Positions 1 through 7,688 of a DNA stretch of 62,502 bases are shown here, piece by piece. Position 1 is the first letter of the stretch. Each line of letters starts with the position of its first letter. The notes beneath the pieces were generated by a model that was given only the letters and a program-made list of their open reading frames with translations, did not search any database and had not been told where the DNA came from. Source of the stretch: Arthrobacter sp. H-02-3. Lineage in GTDB: Bacteria; Actinomycetota; Actinomycetes; Actinomycetales; Micrococcaceae. The DNA lies in contig NZ_PYUI01000026.1 of assembly GCF_003097355.1 (NCBI RefSeq), forward strand, positions 1 through 62,502, in the 5' to 3' direction. Position numbers and translations under genes: made by a program.

Positions 1-321
1 CCGGCCCACGCGGGCCAGCTGGTCCGGCGTCGGACGGATGCCTGAGAGGCCGCGGTCACGGACCACCTTCCACAGGTGCTCGAGCGTGGCATTGAGGTCG
101 CCGTCGACGTCGAGTTCACCGGTGACGTACGCCTGGGCGGCCCCCAACTCCCCCGGCGCCCACAGCAGGCGGCGTATGGCGTCGGGCGAGTTCAGCCGGA
201 CCACCGGCGCGCCGGACGGGCCCGTCTCGCTGCCGTCCCAGACGACAAGCCGGACGGGCAGTTCCCCGCCGACGACGGGCCGCAGGACCTCGGCGATGGT
301 GTCAGCGAGCGCCGCCGTCAT
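1..321 (-). CDS. CFA-synthase-like SAM methyltransferase, second copy (3' part outside window)
   Basis: Only the first 107 codons are inside the window; the frame runs off the left edge without a stop. The visible part matches the N-terminal domain of cyclopropane-fatty-acid-synthase-like methyltransferases, with a segment reading IRRLLWAPGELGAAQAYVTG (residues ~49-68) followed by an acidic ELDVDGDL stretch. The SAM-binding domain would lie beyond the edge. The ATG at 321 overlaps the stop of the upstream methyltransferase (ATGA), so the two are probably translated in tandem. It is likely a paralogue of its neighbour acting on unsaturated acyl chains of membrane phospholipids. The product cannot be told from this fragment. 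Confidence 0.8.
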   Translation of the reverse strand, partial: MTAALADTIAEVLRPVVGGELPVRLVVWDGSETGPSGAPVVRLNSPDAIRRLLWAPGELGAAQAYVTGELDVDGDLNATLEHLWKVVRDRGLSGIRPTPDQLARVGR

Positions 322-1739
322 GCGGCCGCGCCCTTGGAGGAGGCATGATCCAGCACGATCTGCTGCACGTCGAGGTAGCCCGTCTCGAAGCCGGCCCGGG
401 AGTAGCACAGGTAGAACAGCCACATCCGCTGGAAGATGGCGTCGAAGCCCATGGCCCCGACCTCCTCGGCCCGGCCCATGAACCGCTCCTCCCAGAGCCG
501 CAGGGTCTGGGCATAGTGCTCGCCCATGGCGAGGCGTTCGCGGACGCGCAGTCCGGTCTGCTTCTCGGTGATGTCCTCGATCGCCCGGACCGAGGGAATG
601 ACGCCGCCGGGGAAGATGTACTTGTGCACCCAGGTGTAGCTGGTGCGGGTGGCCATGAGGCGGTCGTGGGCGATCGTGATGGCCTGGATGGCCACCTTGC
701 CGCCGGGGGCCAGGACGCGCTCGATCGTCTGGAAGTACGTGGCCCAGTATTCGAAGCCGACGGCCTCAATCATTTCGACCGAGACGACGGCGTCGTACTC
801 GCCCTCCACGGCACGGTAGTCCTTAAGCTCGATCGTGACGGCATCAGCGTAGCCGGAGTCGGCGACGCGCTGGCGGGCCAGTTCCTGCTGCTCGCTGGAG
901 AGCGTGACCGAGTAGACGGTGGCGCCGCGTGCGGCGGCCCGCAGGGCGAGTTCGCCCCAGCCGGTGCCGATTTCCAGGACTCGGGTGCCTTCCTTCACGC
1001 CCGCCTTGTCCAGCAGCCGGTCGATCTTGGCCTGCTGGGCGGCGGCGAGGCCGTCCCAGGCCACGGTCCGCAGGGCGTCGCCGCTTTCCGGGAACAGCGC
1101 GCTGGAGTACGTCATGGTGCGGTCCAGGAAAGAGGCGAAGAGCTCGTTGGAGAGATCGTAATGCCGCGAGATGTTGGAGCGGGTGTTCTTTTCGGTGTTG
1201 CGTTCCTTGCGCGGCTGCCGCGGCAGGTAGAGGCCACGGAGCTTCTGCAGCGGTTCGGGAACCAACGTGCCGACGCGGGCAGCGAAGACCTCCATGACGG
1301 CGGTGAGGTCGTCGGCGTCCCAGTCACCGGCCATGTAGGACTCGCCCAGGCCGATCAGGCCGCCGTCGCCCAGCCGGGCGGCGAACGCCTCGGGCCGGTT
1401 GATGGTCATCACGGGGTAGGCGGTGCCGCCGGGCGCCTGGCCGAGGGAGGCTTTGCCCAGCACGGTGCCGTCCGGGTAGCGGACGGCCAGCGGCAGCGAG
1501 CGCACGGCGGCCTTGAAGATGGCGTCCGCGGCGCGTCCGGCCACGCGGGCCTTGAGGCTTGTGGGCACGGTGGCGATGCTGGGCCAGATTGCCGGGTCGA
1601 TGGTGACGGGCGCCTGCGGAACCGTGTACGGCACAGTGCCCGTCACAGCACTGGTCACCGCTCCCGCGGTGTTGGCGCTGCTGCGCGTGGTGCCCTCTGT
1701 CCGTCCCGTACCGGATCCGGTCGCTTCGGTCATTGTCAC
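318..1739 (-). CDS. Cyclopropane-fatty-acyl-phospholipid synthase-like methyltransferase
   Basis: SAM-dependent enzyme expected to methylate the double bond of phospholipid acyl chains at the membrane. The protein has about 473 aa: an N-terminal lipid-binding half and a Rossmann methyltransferase half with HYDLSNELF (~193-201) and the SAM loop LEIGTGWGE (~255-263). The start is taken as GTG at 1739, which overlaps the upstream stop (GTGA) and has GGAGG 7 nt before it; ATG at 1733 is the alternative. Compared from memory with E. coli Cfa and mycobacterial CmaA, the Cys of the YSCAY motif is Ser here (TYSSALF, ~210-216) and the bicarbonate-site His is replaced (IQAITI, ~351-356). The Glu of the MIEAVG motif is kept. 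The product may therefore not be a plain cyclopropane. Family call is firm; product is open. Confidence 0.88.
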   Translation of the reverse strand: MTMTEATGSGTGRTEGTTRSSANTAGAVTSAVTGTVPYTVPQAPVTIDPAIWPSIATVPTSLKARVAGRAADAIFKAAVRSLPLAVRYPDGTVLGKASLGQAPGGTAYPVMTINRPEAFAARLGDGGLIGLGESYMAGDWDADDLTAVMEVFAARVGTLVPEPLQKLRGLYLPRQPRKERNTEKNTRSNISRHYDLSNELFASFLDRTMTYSSALFPESGDALRTVAWDGLAAAQQAKIDRLLDKAGVKEGTRVLEIGTGWGELALRAAARGATVYSVTLSSEQQELARQRVADSGYADAVTIELKDYRAVEGEYDAVVSVEMIEAVGFEYWATYFQTIERVLAPGGKVAIQAITIAHDRLMATRTSYTWVHKYIFPGGVIPSVRAIEDITEKQTGLRVRERLAMGEHYAQTLRLWEERFMGRAEEVGAMGFDAIFQRMWLFYLCYSRAGFETGYLDVQQIVLDHASSKGAAA

Positions 1740-2467
1740 TGAACTGCCTCCTGTGAAGGGTGGTGTGGTCTTTTGATGATGGGCAGGCGGCGCGCCCACA
1801 GTTTGATGCCCTGCCAGCGGATCTGCGCGGTGACGCGCAGCGGGGCCAGAGGTACAGCGAGCGCCGCGGACAGGATGTTCCGCAGGGTCGCTTCGTGGCG
1901 GACGCCGTCCATGGTGGCGATGAAGGGCTGGTGGCCTTCCCTCTCCAGGACGATCGAGACGGCGAGGCGGTCGCCGGGTTCGGGGAGCTTCATGCGGTAC
2001 TGGCCGTCGACGTCGTTGAACGGCGAGACGTAAAAGGCTTTCGGGACGCTCGCCCGGCCGGTGCCGTCCGTTTCGAGGAGGTAGCAGTGCCGTTCGCCGT
2101 AGGTGTTGTGGACCTCGACGACGACGCAGCGCAGCGCCCCGGCGGCGTCATGGCACCAGAACACGCTCAGCGGGTTGAATACGTGCCCGAAGACCCGGGC
2201 GCTGGCGAGCATCGTGATGCGTCCGCCGTCGAGCTTGATGCCCTGGGTGGCGAGGTAGCGTTCCACGTTGCCGCGCAGGGTGCCGTCCGGGTCGCCCAGG
2301 TGGTCCTCCACCCGGAAGCCGGCCAGCGGCCGGAGCGGCCGGGGCAGCTGCGGGAGGTGGTCGACGTCCACGTACCAGCTGTAGCTGCGGTAGGTGAAGG
2401 CATTGTGCAGCGGGGTGCGCCGCACGTGGGAGATGGATGTGCGGTAGATTCCTGCCCGTTCGCTCAT
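1736..2467 (-). CDS. DUF1365 family protein
   Basis: A 243-aa protein of the DUF1365 family. Landmarks are the N-terminal RTSISHVRRTPLHNAFTYRS, the central GHVFNPLSVFWCHD and the downstream FYVSPFNDVDGQY. Its biochemical role is unknown. It is typically encoded between an FAD amine-oxidase-like protein and a CFA-synthase-like methyltransferase, exactly as here, so a role in unusual fatty-acid modification is inferred. The ATG at 2467 overlaps the upstream stop (ATGA), and its own TGA overlaps the GTG of the next gene. Expression is probably set by the promoter shared with the flavoprotein gene upstream. Confidence 0.88.
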   Translation of the reverse strand: MSERAGIYRTSISHVRRTPLHNAFTYRSYSWYVDVDHLPQLPRPLRPLAGFRVEDHLGDPDGTLRGNVERYLATQGIKLDGGRITMLASARVFGHVFNPLSVFWCHDAAGALRCVVVEVHNTYGERHCYLLETDGTGRASVPKAFYVSPFNDVDGQYRMKLPEPGDRLAVSIVLEREGHQPFIATMDGVRHEATLRNILSAALAVPLAPLRVTAQIRWQGIKLWARRLPIIKRPHHPSQEAVQ

Positions 2468-3948
2468 GGCGCCTCCACTGTGGCCGGCTGAACAGTGGCC
2501 GGCTGAACAGCGGCGGGCTGAACAGCGGCGGGCCGGAGGTCCGGGTCCACGGCCGCCGTACCGGTATTGACAGCGCCGATGTTGACCGGGAGCTCGTCCC
2601 AGTCGCGGCCCAGCCGGGCGGCGGCCTTGAGGCCGGACAGGGCGCCGTCCTCGTGGAATCCCCATCCGTGGTAGGCGCCGGCGAAGGCCAGGCGTTCGTC
2701 GCCGAGCCCGAGGATCCGTTCCTGGGCCCTCAGCGAGTCCGGCGTGTACTGCGGGTGCTCGTAGACCATGCGGTCCAGGACCGTGGTGTGGTCGATCAGC
2801 TCCGATTCGCCGAGGCTGACGATGTACCGGCCGCCGTCCACGGGCTCCAGCCGCTGCAGCCGGGTCATGTCGTAGCTGACCAGGACCGTGTCCGGGCGGG
2901 CGTCGCAGGACGGCAGGCGGTAGTTCCACGAGGCCTGGGCATTGGGGCTGGCCGGCAGCACGGCGGCGTCGCGGTGGAAGATTGTCTGGTTCACCGAGTA
3001 CGGCATGCCGCCCAGGGCGTCCTTCTCAGCGGCCGAGGCATCGGACAGCATGCGCAGGGCCTGCGCCGGGTGGGTGGCGATCACGACGGCGTCAAAGGTT
3101 TCGGTGATGGTGTCGCCGCCGGTGCTGTCCGCGCTCTGCGCGTATGTGACGTCGACGCTGCCGGCGTGCCGCTGCACGGATGTGACGGGGCTGGAGAGCC
3201 GGATGTCCGGCAGGGTCCCGGCGACCTTGTCGACGTAGCTGCGCGAGCCGCCGGTGACGGTCCGCCACTGCGGCGAGCCTTTGACGCCGAGCAGGCCGTG
3301 GTGGCCGAGGAAGGTGAACAGGTAGCGTGCCGGGTAGGCCAGGGCGGTGGTGGGGTCGCAGGACCAGACGGCGCTGACCACGGGGGTCATGAAGTGCGAG
3401 ATGAAGTAGCTGCTGAACTTCTCCCGGGCCAGGAACTCCCCCAGGGTCAGCTCGTGCCCCGTCCCGGCCGCACCCGGGCCGGCGGGGGTTACCGTTGCCG
3501 GTTCCGCCAGCAGGGCGCGGGCCCGGCGGTGGAACCGGGTGACTTCCAGCAGCATGCGCAGGTAGCGGCCGCGCAGCAGCGTGGACGGCCGGGGAATGAT
3601 GCCGCTCGCGTTGGGACGGGCGCCGGCGTATTCCAGGCCGCAGCCGTCGCAGCGGACGGACATGCTCATTTCCGAATCCTGGGTTTCGACGCCGAGCTCG
3701 GCGAACAGGCGCAGGAGAGTGGGATAGGTCCGCTCGTTGTGGACAATGAAGCCGGTGTCCACGCCCAGGGTGGGCCCGCCCTGCTGCGGAACATCATGGG
3801 TATGGGCGTGCCCGCCGAGCCGGGAGTCCGCCTCGAAGAGAGTCACCCGGTCCTGCCCGTTCAGCACATAGGCGGCGGTCAGCCCCGCCACGCCGCTGCC
3901 GATGACGGCAACCCGCCGGCCTGCCGGAATCCCTGCTGCTTGTGCCAC
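2464..3948 (-). CDS. FAD-dependent amine-oxidase-like oxidoreductase of a lipid-modification operon
   Basis: A 494-aa flavoprotein with an N-terminal dinucleotide-binding motif VAVIGSGVAGLTAAYVL (~11-27), a second FAD contact LFEADSRLGGHAHT, and the C-terminal FAD segment LAFAGAYHGWGFHEDGALSG. The family resembles flavin amine oxidases and desaturases and probably oxidises or desaturates acyl chains together with the downstream DUF1365 protein and methyltransferase (inferred from context). The start is GTG at 3948: AGGAG lies 7 nt upstream and the FAD motif follows at once. Longer in-frame extensions would run into the divergent LysR gene. The C-terminus carries a pentapeptide repeat encoded by a 15-nt tandem repeat. 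This is the first gene of the operon. Confidence 0.85.
   Translation of the reverse strand: MAQAAGIPAGRRVAVIGSGVAGLTAAYVLNGQDRVTLFEADSRLGGHAHTHDVPQQGGPTLGVDTGFIVHNERTYPTLLRLFAELGVETQDSEMSMSVRCDGCGLEYAGARPNASGIIPRPSTLLRGRYLRMLLEVTRFHRRARALLAEPATVTPAGPGAAGTGHELTLGEFLAREKFSSYFISHFMTPVVSAVWSCDPTTALAYPARYLFTFLGHHGLLGVKGSPQWRTVTGGSRSYVDKVAGTLPDIRLSSPVTSVQRHAGSVDVTYAQSADSTGGDTITETFDAVVIATHPAQALRMLSDASAAEKDALGGMPYSVNQTIFHRDAAVLPASPNAQASWNYRLPSCDARPDTVLVSYDMTRLQRLEPVDGGRYIVSLGESELIDHTTVLDRMVYEHPQYTPDSLRAQERILGLGDERLAFAGAYHGWGFHEDGALSGLKAAARLGRDWDELPVNIGAVNTGTAAVDPDLRPAAVQPAAVQPATVQPATVEAP
2473..2532. repeat. 15-nt in-frame tandem repeat (4 units)
   Basis: Four abutting 15-nt units at 2473, 2488, 2503 and 2518; the last two are identical and the others differ by a few bases. 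They encode repeated A-A/T-V-Q-P pentapeptides at the C-terminus of the FAD oxidoreductase. Copy-number change would keep the frame, so this is a potential variable-number site. Confidence 0.9.
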
Positions 3949-4300
3949 TGGTCTGCTCCTGTTGTCTCGCCAAAAAGGTCTTACGGGCAATTCGTCGCGG
4001 CCGGGGCGCCGGATGAGTATGAGTTCGGCATTTTTTTCGGCTCCTGTGACGGCGTCCTCCAGGGGCCCGCTAGCTGTGCCGTTGGTATCTGAAAACTTGG
4101 CCCGACCCCACGGATTCTCCTGCATCGGCGCCCCCGGGCCGCGCAGACATTCCGGACGGGCCCCGCCGGGAAGCCGCGGACCGTGCGGGGAGGGAACCGG
4201 CGCCCCCGGCAGGGCCCGGTGTGCCACAATGAAGCGGGATTTCCGGTCCCGCCATTCCGTTCCCGTTGCAGTGGACCCGCTACCAGGCGAAGGGCAGCCC

Positions 4301-5221
4301 TTGATCAACCCCGTTCATCTGCGGACCCTTGTGGAAGTGATCCGGCTGGGATCGTTTGCCGCCGCCGCGGCGCGTCTCGGCTACACCGCCTCGGCCGTCT
4401 CGCAGCAAATGTCGGCGCTGGAACGTGACACCGGCGTCACGCTGTTCCATCGCTCGGCCCGCAGCATCCAGCCGACGGAAGCCGCCGTCGTCATGACGCG
4501 GCACGCGGCCAAAGTGCTGACGGACATCGAGACGCTCATGGCCGCTGCGTCACGGGCACAGGACAGCACCAGCCAGGAGCTGCGGCTGGGCATCTTCCCC
4601 AGCCTGGCCACCTATGTGTTGCCGCCGATCCTGCGGAACCCGGCCTGGAAGAAGCTCGGCATCGACCTCAGGGTCTCGGTCGCGGAACCGGCCCAGACCA
4701 TCCAGGGCCTGCGGACCGGGGGGGAACTCGACGTCGCCCTGGTGTACCAGGTGGGGCAGTCGGGCCTCGCCTGGCCGCACACGGTGGACCGGCAGTGGAT
4801 CGGCGACGACGACTTCCGGGTGGTGCTGCCGGCGGCCTGGGGCATCGGCACGGATTCCAAGGTGGCCGCCCCGCACCTCTCGGACATGCCGTGGATCATG
4901 CACCACCCGGGCACCTCCGACGCCACGGTGATCGAACGCCTCTTCGCCAGCTGCAATCTGCACCCCCGGGTGGTGGCGTACAGCGATGACTTCCACGCGA
5001 GCCTGGAGATGGCGGCCGCGGGCCTCGGCGCCGCACTGGTCCCCGAACTCGCCCTGCTGCACCGGCCGGCCGGCGTCGTCGTCCTCGACGTTCCGGAGAT
5101 CCGGCTCGCCCGGAATGTCTTCGCACTGCTGCTCAACGAGAAGCGGACTGCCCAGGTCCAGCTGTTCGTGGAACTGCTGGGCGAGACGATGCACACGCTG
5201 GAGACTGCGCGCAAGGACTGA
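4301..5221 (+). CDS. LysR-family transcriptional regulator
   Basis: A 306-aa LysR-type regulator. The N-terminal winged helix-turn-helix reads LGSFAAAAARLGYTASAVSQQ (residues ~15 on), followed by ALERDTGVTLFHRSARSIQ. The effector-binding domain follows, with the typical LRLGIFPSLATYVLPPIL start near residue 93. The start is taken as TTG at 4301 because it places LINPVHLRTLVEVI at the normal LysR N-terminus and has AAGGG upstream; GTG 4271 and ATG 4229 are in frame. It diverges from the FAD/DUF1365/methyltransferase operon across ~350 nt, so it most likely controls that operon and itself. The inducer is unknown. Confidence 0.87.
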   Translation: MINPVHLRTLVEVIRLGSFAAAAARLGYTASAVSQQMSALERDTGVTLFHRSARSIQPTEAAVVMTRHAAKVLTDIETLMAAASRAQDSTSQELRLGIFPSLATYVLPPILRNPAWKKLGIDLRVSVAEPAQTIQGLRTGGELDVALVYQVGQSGLAWPHTVDRQWIGDDDFRVVLPAAWGIGTDSKVAAPHLSDMPWIMHHPGTSDATVIERLFASCNLHPRVVAYSDDFHASLEMAAAGLGAALVPELALLHRPAGVVVLDVPEIRLARNVFALLLNEKRTAQVQLFVELLGETMHTLETARKD

Positions 5222-5223
5222 GC

Positions 5224-5249
5224 GCGCCGCAGGGGTTCCCCTGCGGCGC
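5224..5249 (+). terminator. Rho-independent-type hairpin after the LysR gene
   Basis: Perfect inverted repeat with 12-nt arms (5224-5235 and 5238-5249) and a tight loop, starting 3 nt after the LysR stop. There is no T-tract, as is common in high-G+C actinobacteria. Confidence 0.7.
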
Positions 5250-5271
5250 CCGATCGATGAGGATGGGGTCC

Positions 5272-5493
5272 ATGAGCCAAACCTATTCAGCCTCCCGTCC
5301 CGTTGCCTCCGACAACCCCGAGGAAGTCGCCGCGGCTGTCCGCGCGGCCACCGAGGAGCTCCGCGAAACCCTCCGCGGGCACGGGATCGAGGCCAGCTTT
5401 GACGACATTGCCCTGCTGGGGCACACCGAGTCCTGGGACGATGAAGGCCAGCGCTGGGTCAACGTCGACTGGGAGGGCGAGGCGGCCGGATAA
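5272..5493 (+). CDS. Small hypothetical protein (73 aa)
   Basis: A 73-aa acidic protein beginning MSQTYSASRPVASDNPEE and ending with a Trp-rich acidic tail (SWDDEGQRWVNVDWEG). No family is recognised. ATG 5272 is preferred over ATG 5257 because a G-rich ribosome-binding stretch lies between them. It sits between the LysR terminator and the convergent aldehyde dehydrogenase gene. Codon use is that of the neighbours, so it is probably a real gene of unknown function. Confidence 0.6.
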   Translation: MSQTYSASRPVASDNPEEVAAAVRAATEELRETLRGHGIEASFDDIALLGHTESWDDEGQRWVNVDWEGEAAG

Positions 5494-5507
5494 CCCGGCG
5501 GCGCGAC

Positions 5508-6917
5508 TCAGCGCTCAGGGGCCGGTTTTCGGACTTGCTTTCGGACCGGCGCCACCAGCGCGTTGATGATCCCCTGCTTGGCCCGGGTGTACGGCGGGTA
5601 GATAAGTTCCAGGGTGTCGGGCCTCAACGGCTTGTCCAGCGTGGGACGCTCATGCGAGAACGTCCGGACCGAATGTTCCCCGTGGTAGGCGCCCATGCCG
5701 CTGCCGCCGACGCCGCCGAACGGCAGCCCGGGGACGGACAGGTGGGCCGCCGGGACGTCGAAGCACAGCGCCCCGGACGAGGTCCGCTCGGCGAACGCGC
5801 GGCGCGTCAGCGGGTCCTTGCTGAACACGTAGAGCGCCAGCGGCTTGGCGCGTCCGTTGACCAGCCCGATGGCTTCGTCCACCCCCTGCACGGGAACCAG
5901 CGGCAGGAGCGGACCGAAGATTTCCTCCGCCATGACGGCGTCCCCCGGCGCCGGCCGGAGCAAGGTGGGCTCAAAGTAGCGGCTGGCGGCGTCGCGTCCT
6001 CCGCCGTGCACGACGGTGCTGCCGTCGGCCAAGGCAGCGAGGCGGGCGAAGTGGCGGTCATCGACAATCCGGCCGTAGGACGGGCTCGCTGCCGGGTCCG
6101 TGCCGAAGAGCGCCGTGACGGCCTTGATCAGCTCGGCCTGCAGCGGCTCCAGGACCTCCTCCGCGGCCAGGACATAGTCCGGGGCCACACACGTCTGGCC
6201 GGCGTTCATGAACCGGCCCCAGGCGATCCGCTTCGCCGCCGTCGCCAGGTCCGTGGACGCATCCACGTAGGCCGGGGACTTGCCGCCGAGCTCCAGCGTC
6301 ACTGGAGTCAGGTGTTCGGCCGCCGCGCGCATCACCACCTTGGCCGCGGTCTCTCCTCCGGTGAAGAAGATGTGGTCGAAGCGTTCGGCCAGCAGTGCCG
6401 TGGTTTCCGGGATACCGCCCTCGACCACCTCGGCGGCGCCGGCCAGGTACTCCGGAATCCACCGGGCCAGCGCGGCCGAGGTGGCCGGGGCGTGTTCGCT
6501 CGGCTTGAGCACCGCGGTGTTGCCGGCGGCCAGGGCCCCGGCCAGCGGGGCGAGCAGCAACTGCAGGGGGTAGTTCCACGGCCCGATCACCAGCACCACG
6601 CCCAGCGGGGTGAGTTCCGTCCAGGCCCGGGCCGGCTGCACGGTGAGCGGAACCGGCACGGGGCGGGGCCGGAGCCAGTCTTCCAGGTGCCGCGCCAGAT
6701 GGGCGGCCTCTGCGGCAACGAAGCCGATCTCCGTCAGTTGCGCCTCGGTGTTGTGCTTGCCCAAATCCTTGGCGAGGGCAGCGGCGAAGTCCGCGTGGCG
6801 GTCCGCGAGCATGCGCCGCAGGCTGCTTAGCTGCTCCAGCCGCCAGGCCAGCGGACGGGTGGTGCCGGCGTCGAACTGGGCCCGGGCGCGGGCAACGGAA
6901 GTGGCTACGGTCTGCAT
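5508..6917 (-). CDS. Aldehyde dehydrogenase (ALDH3-like)
   Basis: NAD(P)-dependent oxidation of an aldehyde to its acid; substrate not determinable. The 469-aa protein carries the active-site Glu motif LELGGKSP, the catalytic Cys in MNAGQTCVAPDY, and the C-terminal PFGGVGGSGMGAYHGEHS typical of class-3 (fatty or aromatic aldehyde) dehydrogenases. Length fits that class. The start is set at ATG 6917, giving MQTVATSVARARAQF as the usual N-terminal helix; the ribosome-binding site is weak. It is encoded alone, convergent with a 73-aa gene and divergent from the DUF2004 gene, so a link to the nearby lipid operon is only a possibility. Confidence 0.9.
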   Translation of the reverse strand: MQTVATSVARARAQFDAGTTRPLAWRLEQLSSLRRMLADRHADFAAALAKDLGKHNTEAQLTEIGFVAAEAAHLARHLEDWLRPRPVPVPLTVQPARAWTELTPLGVVLVIGPWNYPLQLLLAPLAGALAAGNTAVLKPSEHAPATSAALARWIPEYLAGAAEVVEGGIPETTALLAERFDHIFFTGGETAAKVVMRAAAEHLTPVTLELGGKSPAYVDASTDLATAAKRIAWGRFMNAGQTCVAPDYVLAAEEVLEPLQAELIKAVTALFGTDPAASPSYGRIVDDRHFARLAALADGSTVVHGGGRDAASRYFEPTLLRPAPGDAVMAEEIFGPLLPLVPVQGVDEAIGLVNGRAKPLALYVFSKDPLTRRAFAERTSSGALCFDVPAAHLSVPGLPFGGVGGSGMGAYHGEHSVRTFSHERPTLDKPLRPDTLELIYPPYTRAKQGIINALVAPVRKQVRKPAPER

Positions 6918-7016
6918 CCGATCAATGTACAGTCCCCAGGCCGCTCCACCGGTCCGGTAGCGGATAAAAGCCTGCCAATGCTGGAATGGTCCGGTTTTCA
7001 GGACTATGTTGAAGAT

Positions 7017-7523
7017 ATGAACAAGGTAGCGAGCAAGCACTTCGGCGAGGTCGAGCTCAACCACGGAAGGGACCATAATCTCACCGCCACGCATGAGCTG
7101 GCGGGCCAGACCGTGGAGCTTGACCTGAATGTCAACGCGCATGACCACTTCGATGAAGCCGCCATGCACAAAGTTGACTACCGCTTGCGCTTCCTGCCTG
7201 AACTCGTGGACCAGGTCCGCGAAATGATCGCCGAGGAACTATCGCAGGAGGGCACCAGCCCGCAGGAATACCGCCACTTCCACTGCAACGCGATCAAGGA
7301 CGAGCACCTTAGGAAAATCTTCGGCGTCGAGGACAAGAGCCAGCTCACCGACGAGGTCTTCCTCAAGGCACTCAAACTCGGCCACGTGGGCATCTACCCC
7401 GGCCAGCCGGAACGCTACTTCGTCCTTGACTTCACCCTGGGCCAGCACTTCACCGACGAGGTCCTGGTGGCCTCCGCGGATGAGGACGGCGTCGTGGACG
7501 ACGAAATCCTCTGGGAATCCTGA
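7017..7523 (+). CDS. DUF2004 family protein
   Basis: A 168-aa soluble protein resembling the DUF2004 family (recognised from sequence feel, not a search). It is rich in charged residues, with VELDLNVNAHDHF near residue 35 and a C-terminal DEDGVVDDEILWES tail. The function is unknown. The start is set at ATG 7017 (MNKVASKHFGEV); ATG 6978 upstream is in frame but would overlap the divergent ALDH promoter region. No operon partner; a hairpin region follows. Confidence 0.7.
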   Translation: MNKVASKHFGEVELNHGRDHNLTATHELAGQTVELDLNVNAHDHFDEAAMHKVDYRLRFLPELVDQVREMIAEELSQEGTSPQEYRHFHCNAIKDEHLRKIFGVEDKSQLTDEVFLKALKLGHVGIYPGQPERYFVLDFTLGQHFTDEVLVASADEDGVVDDEILWES

Positions 7524-7614
7524 ATCGTTCGGGAAACTCCGAATCGACTGCTCCGTAACGGCCCTTTTGGGGGCTCAAAGCGGCGGTTGCTCAGCAGTCG
7601 ATGAGCTGAAACGT

Positions 7615-7657
7615 ACGACGCCGGCCGGTCACTTGCGAGGTGACCGGCCGGCGTCGT
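7615..7657. terminator. Strong bidirectional hairpin between DUF2004 and metE
   Basis: Perfect 18-bp inverted repeat (arms 7615-7632 and 7640-7657) with a 7-nt loop, between two convergent genes. It probably ends transcription from both sides. A second 10-bp inverted repeat (7543-7552 with 7593-7602) lies just before it. Confidence 0.8.
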
Positions 7658-7688
7658 TAATTCAGCTGGTGTTCAGTTCAGCCGGCTG

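Noticed and set aside
7593..7620. Hammerhead-ribozyme-like GATGAG...GAAAC stretch
   Set aside because: The core CTGATGA is not intact and there is no stem II; resemblance is by chance.
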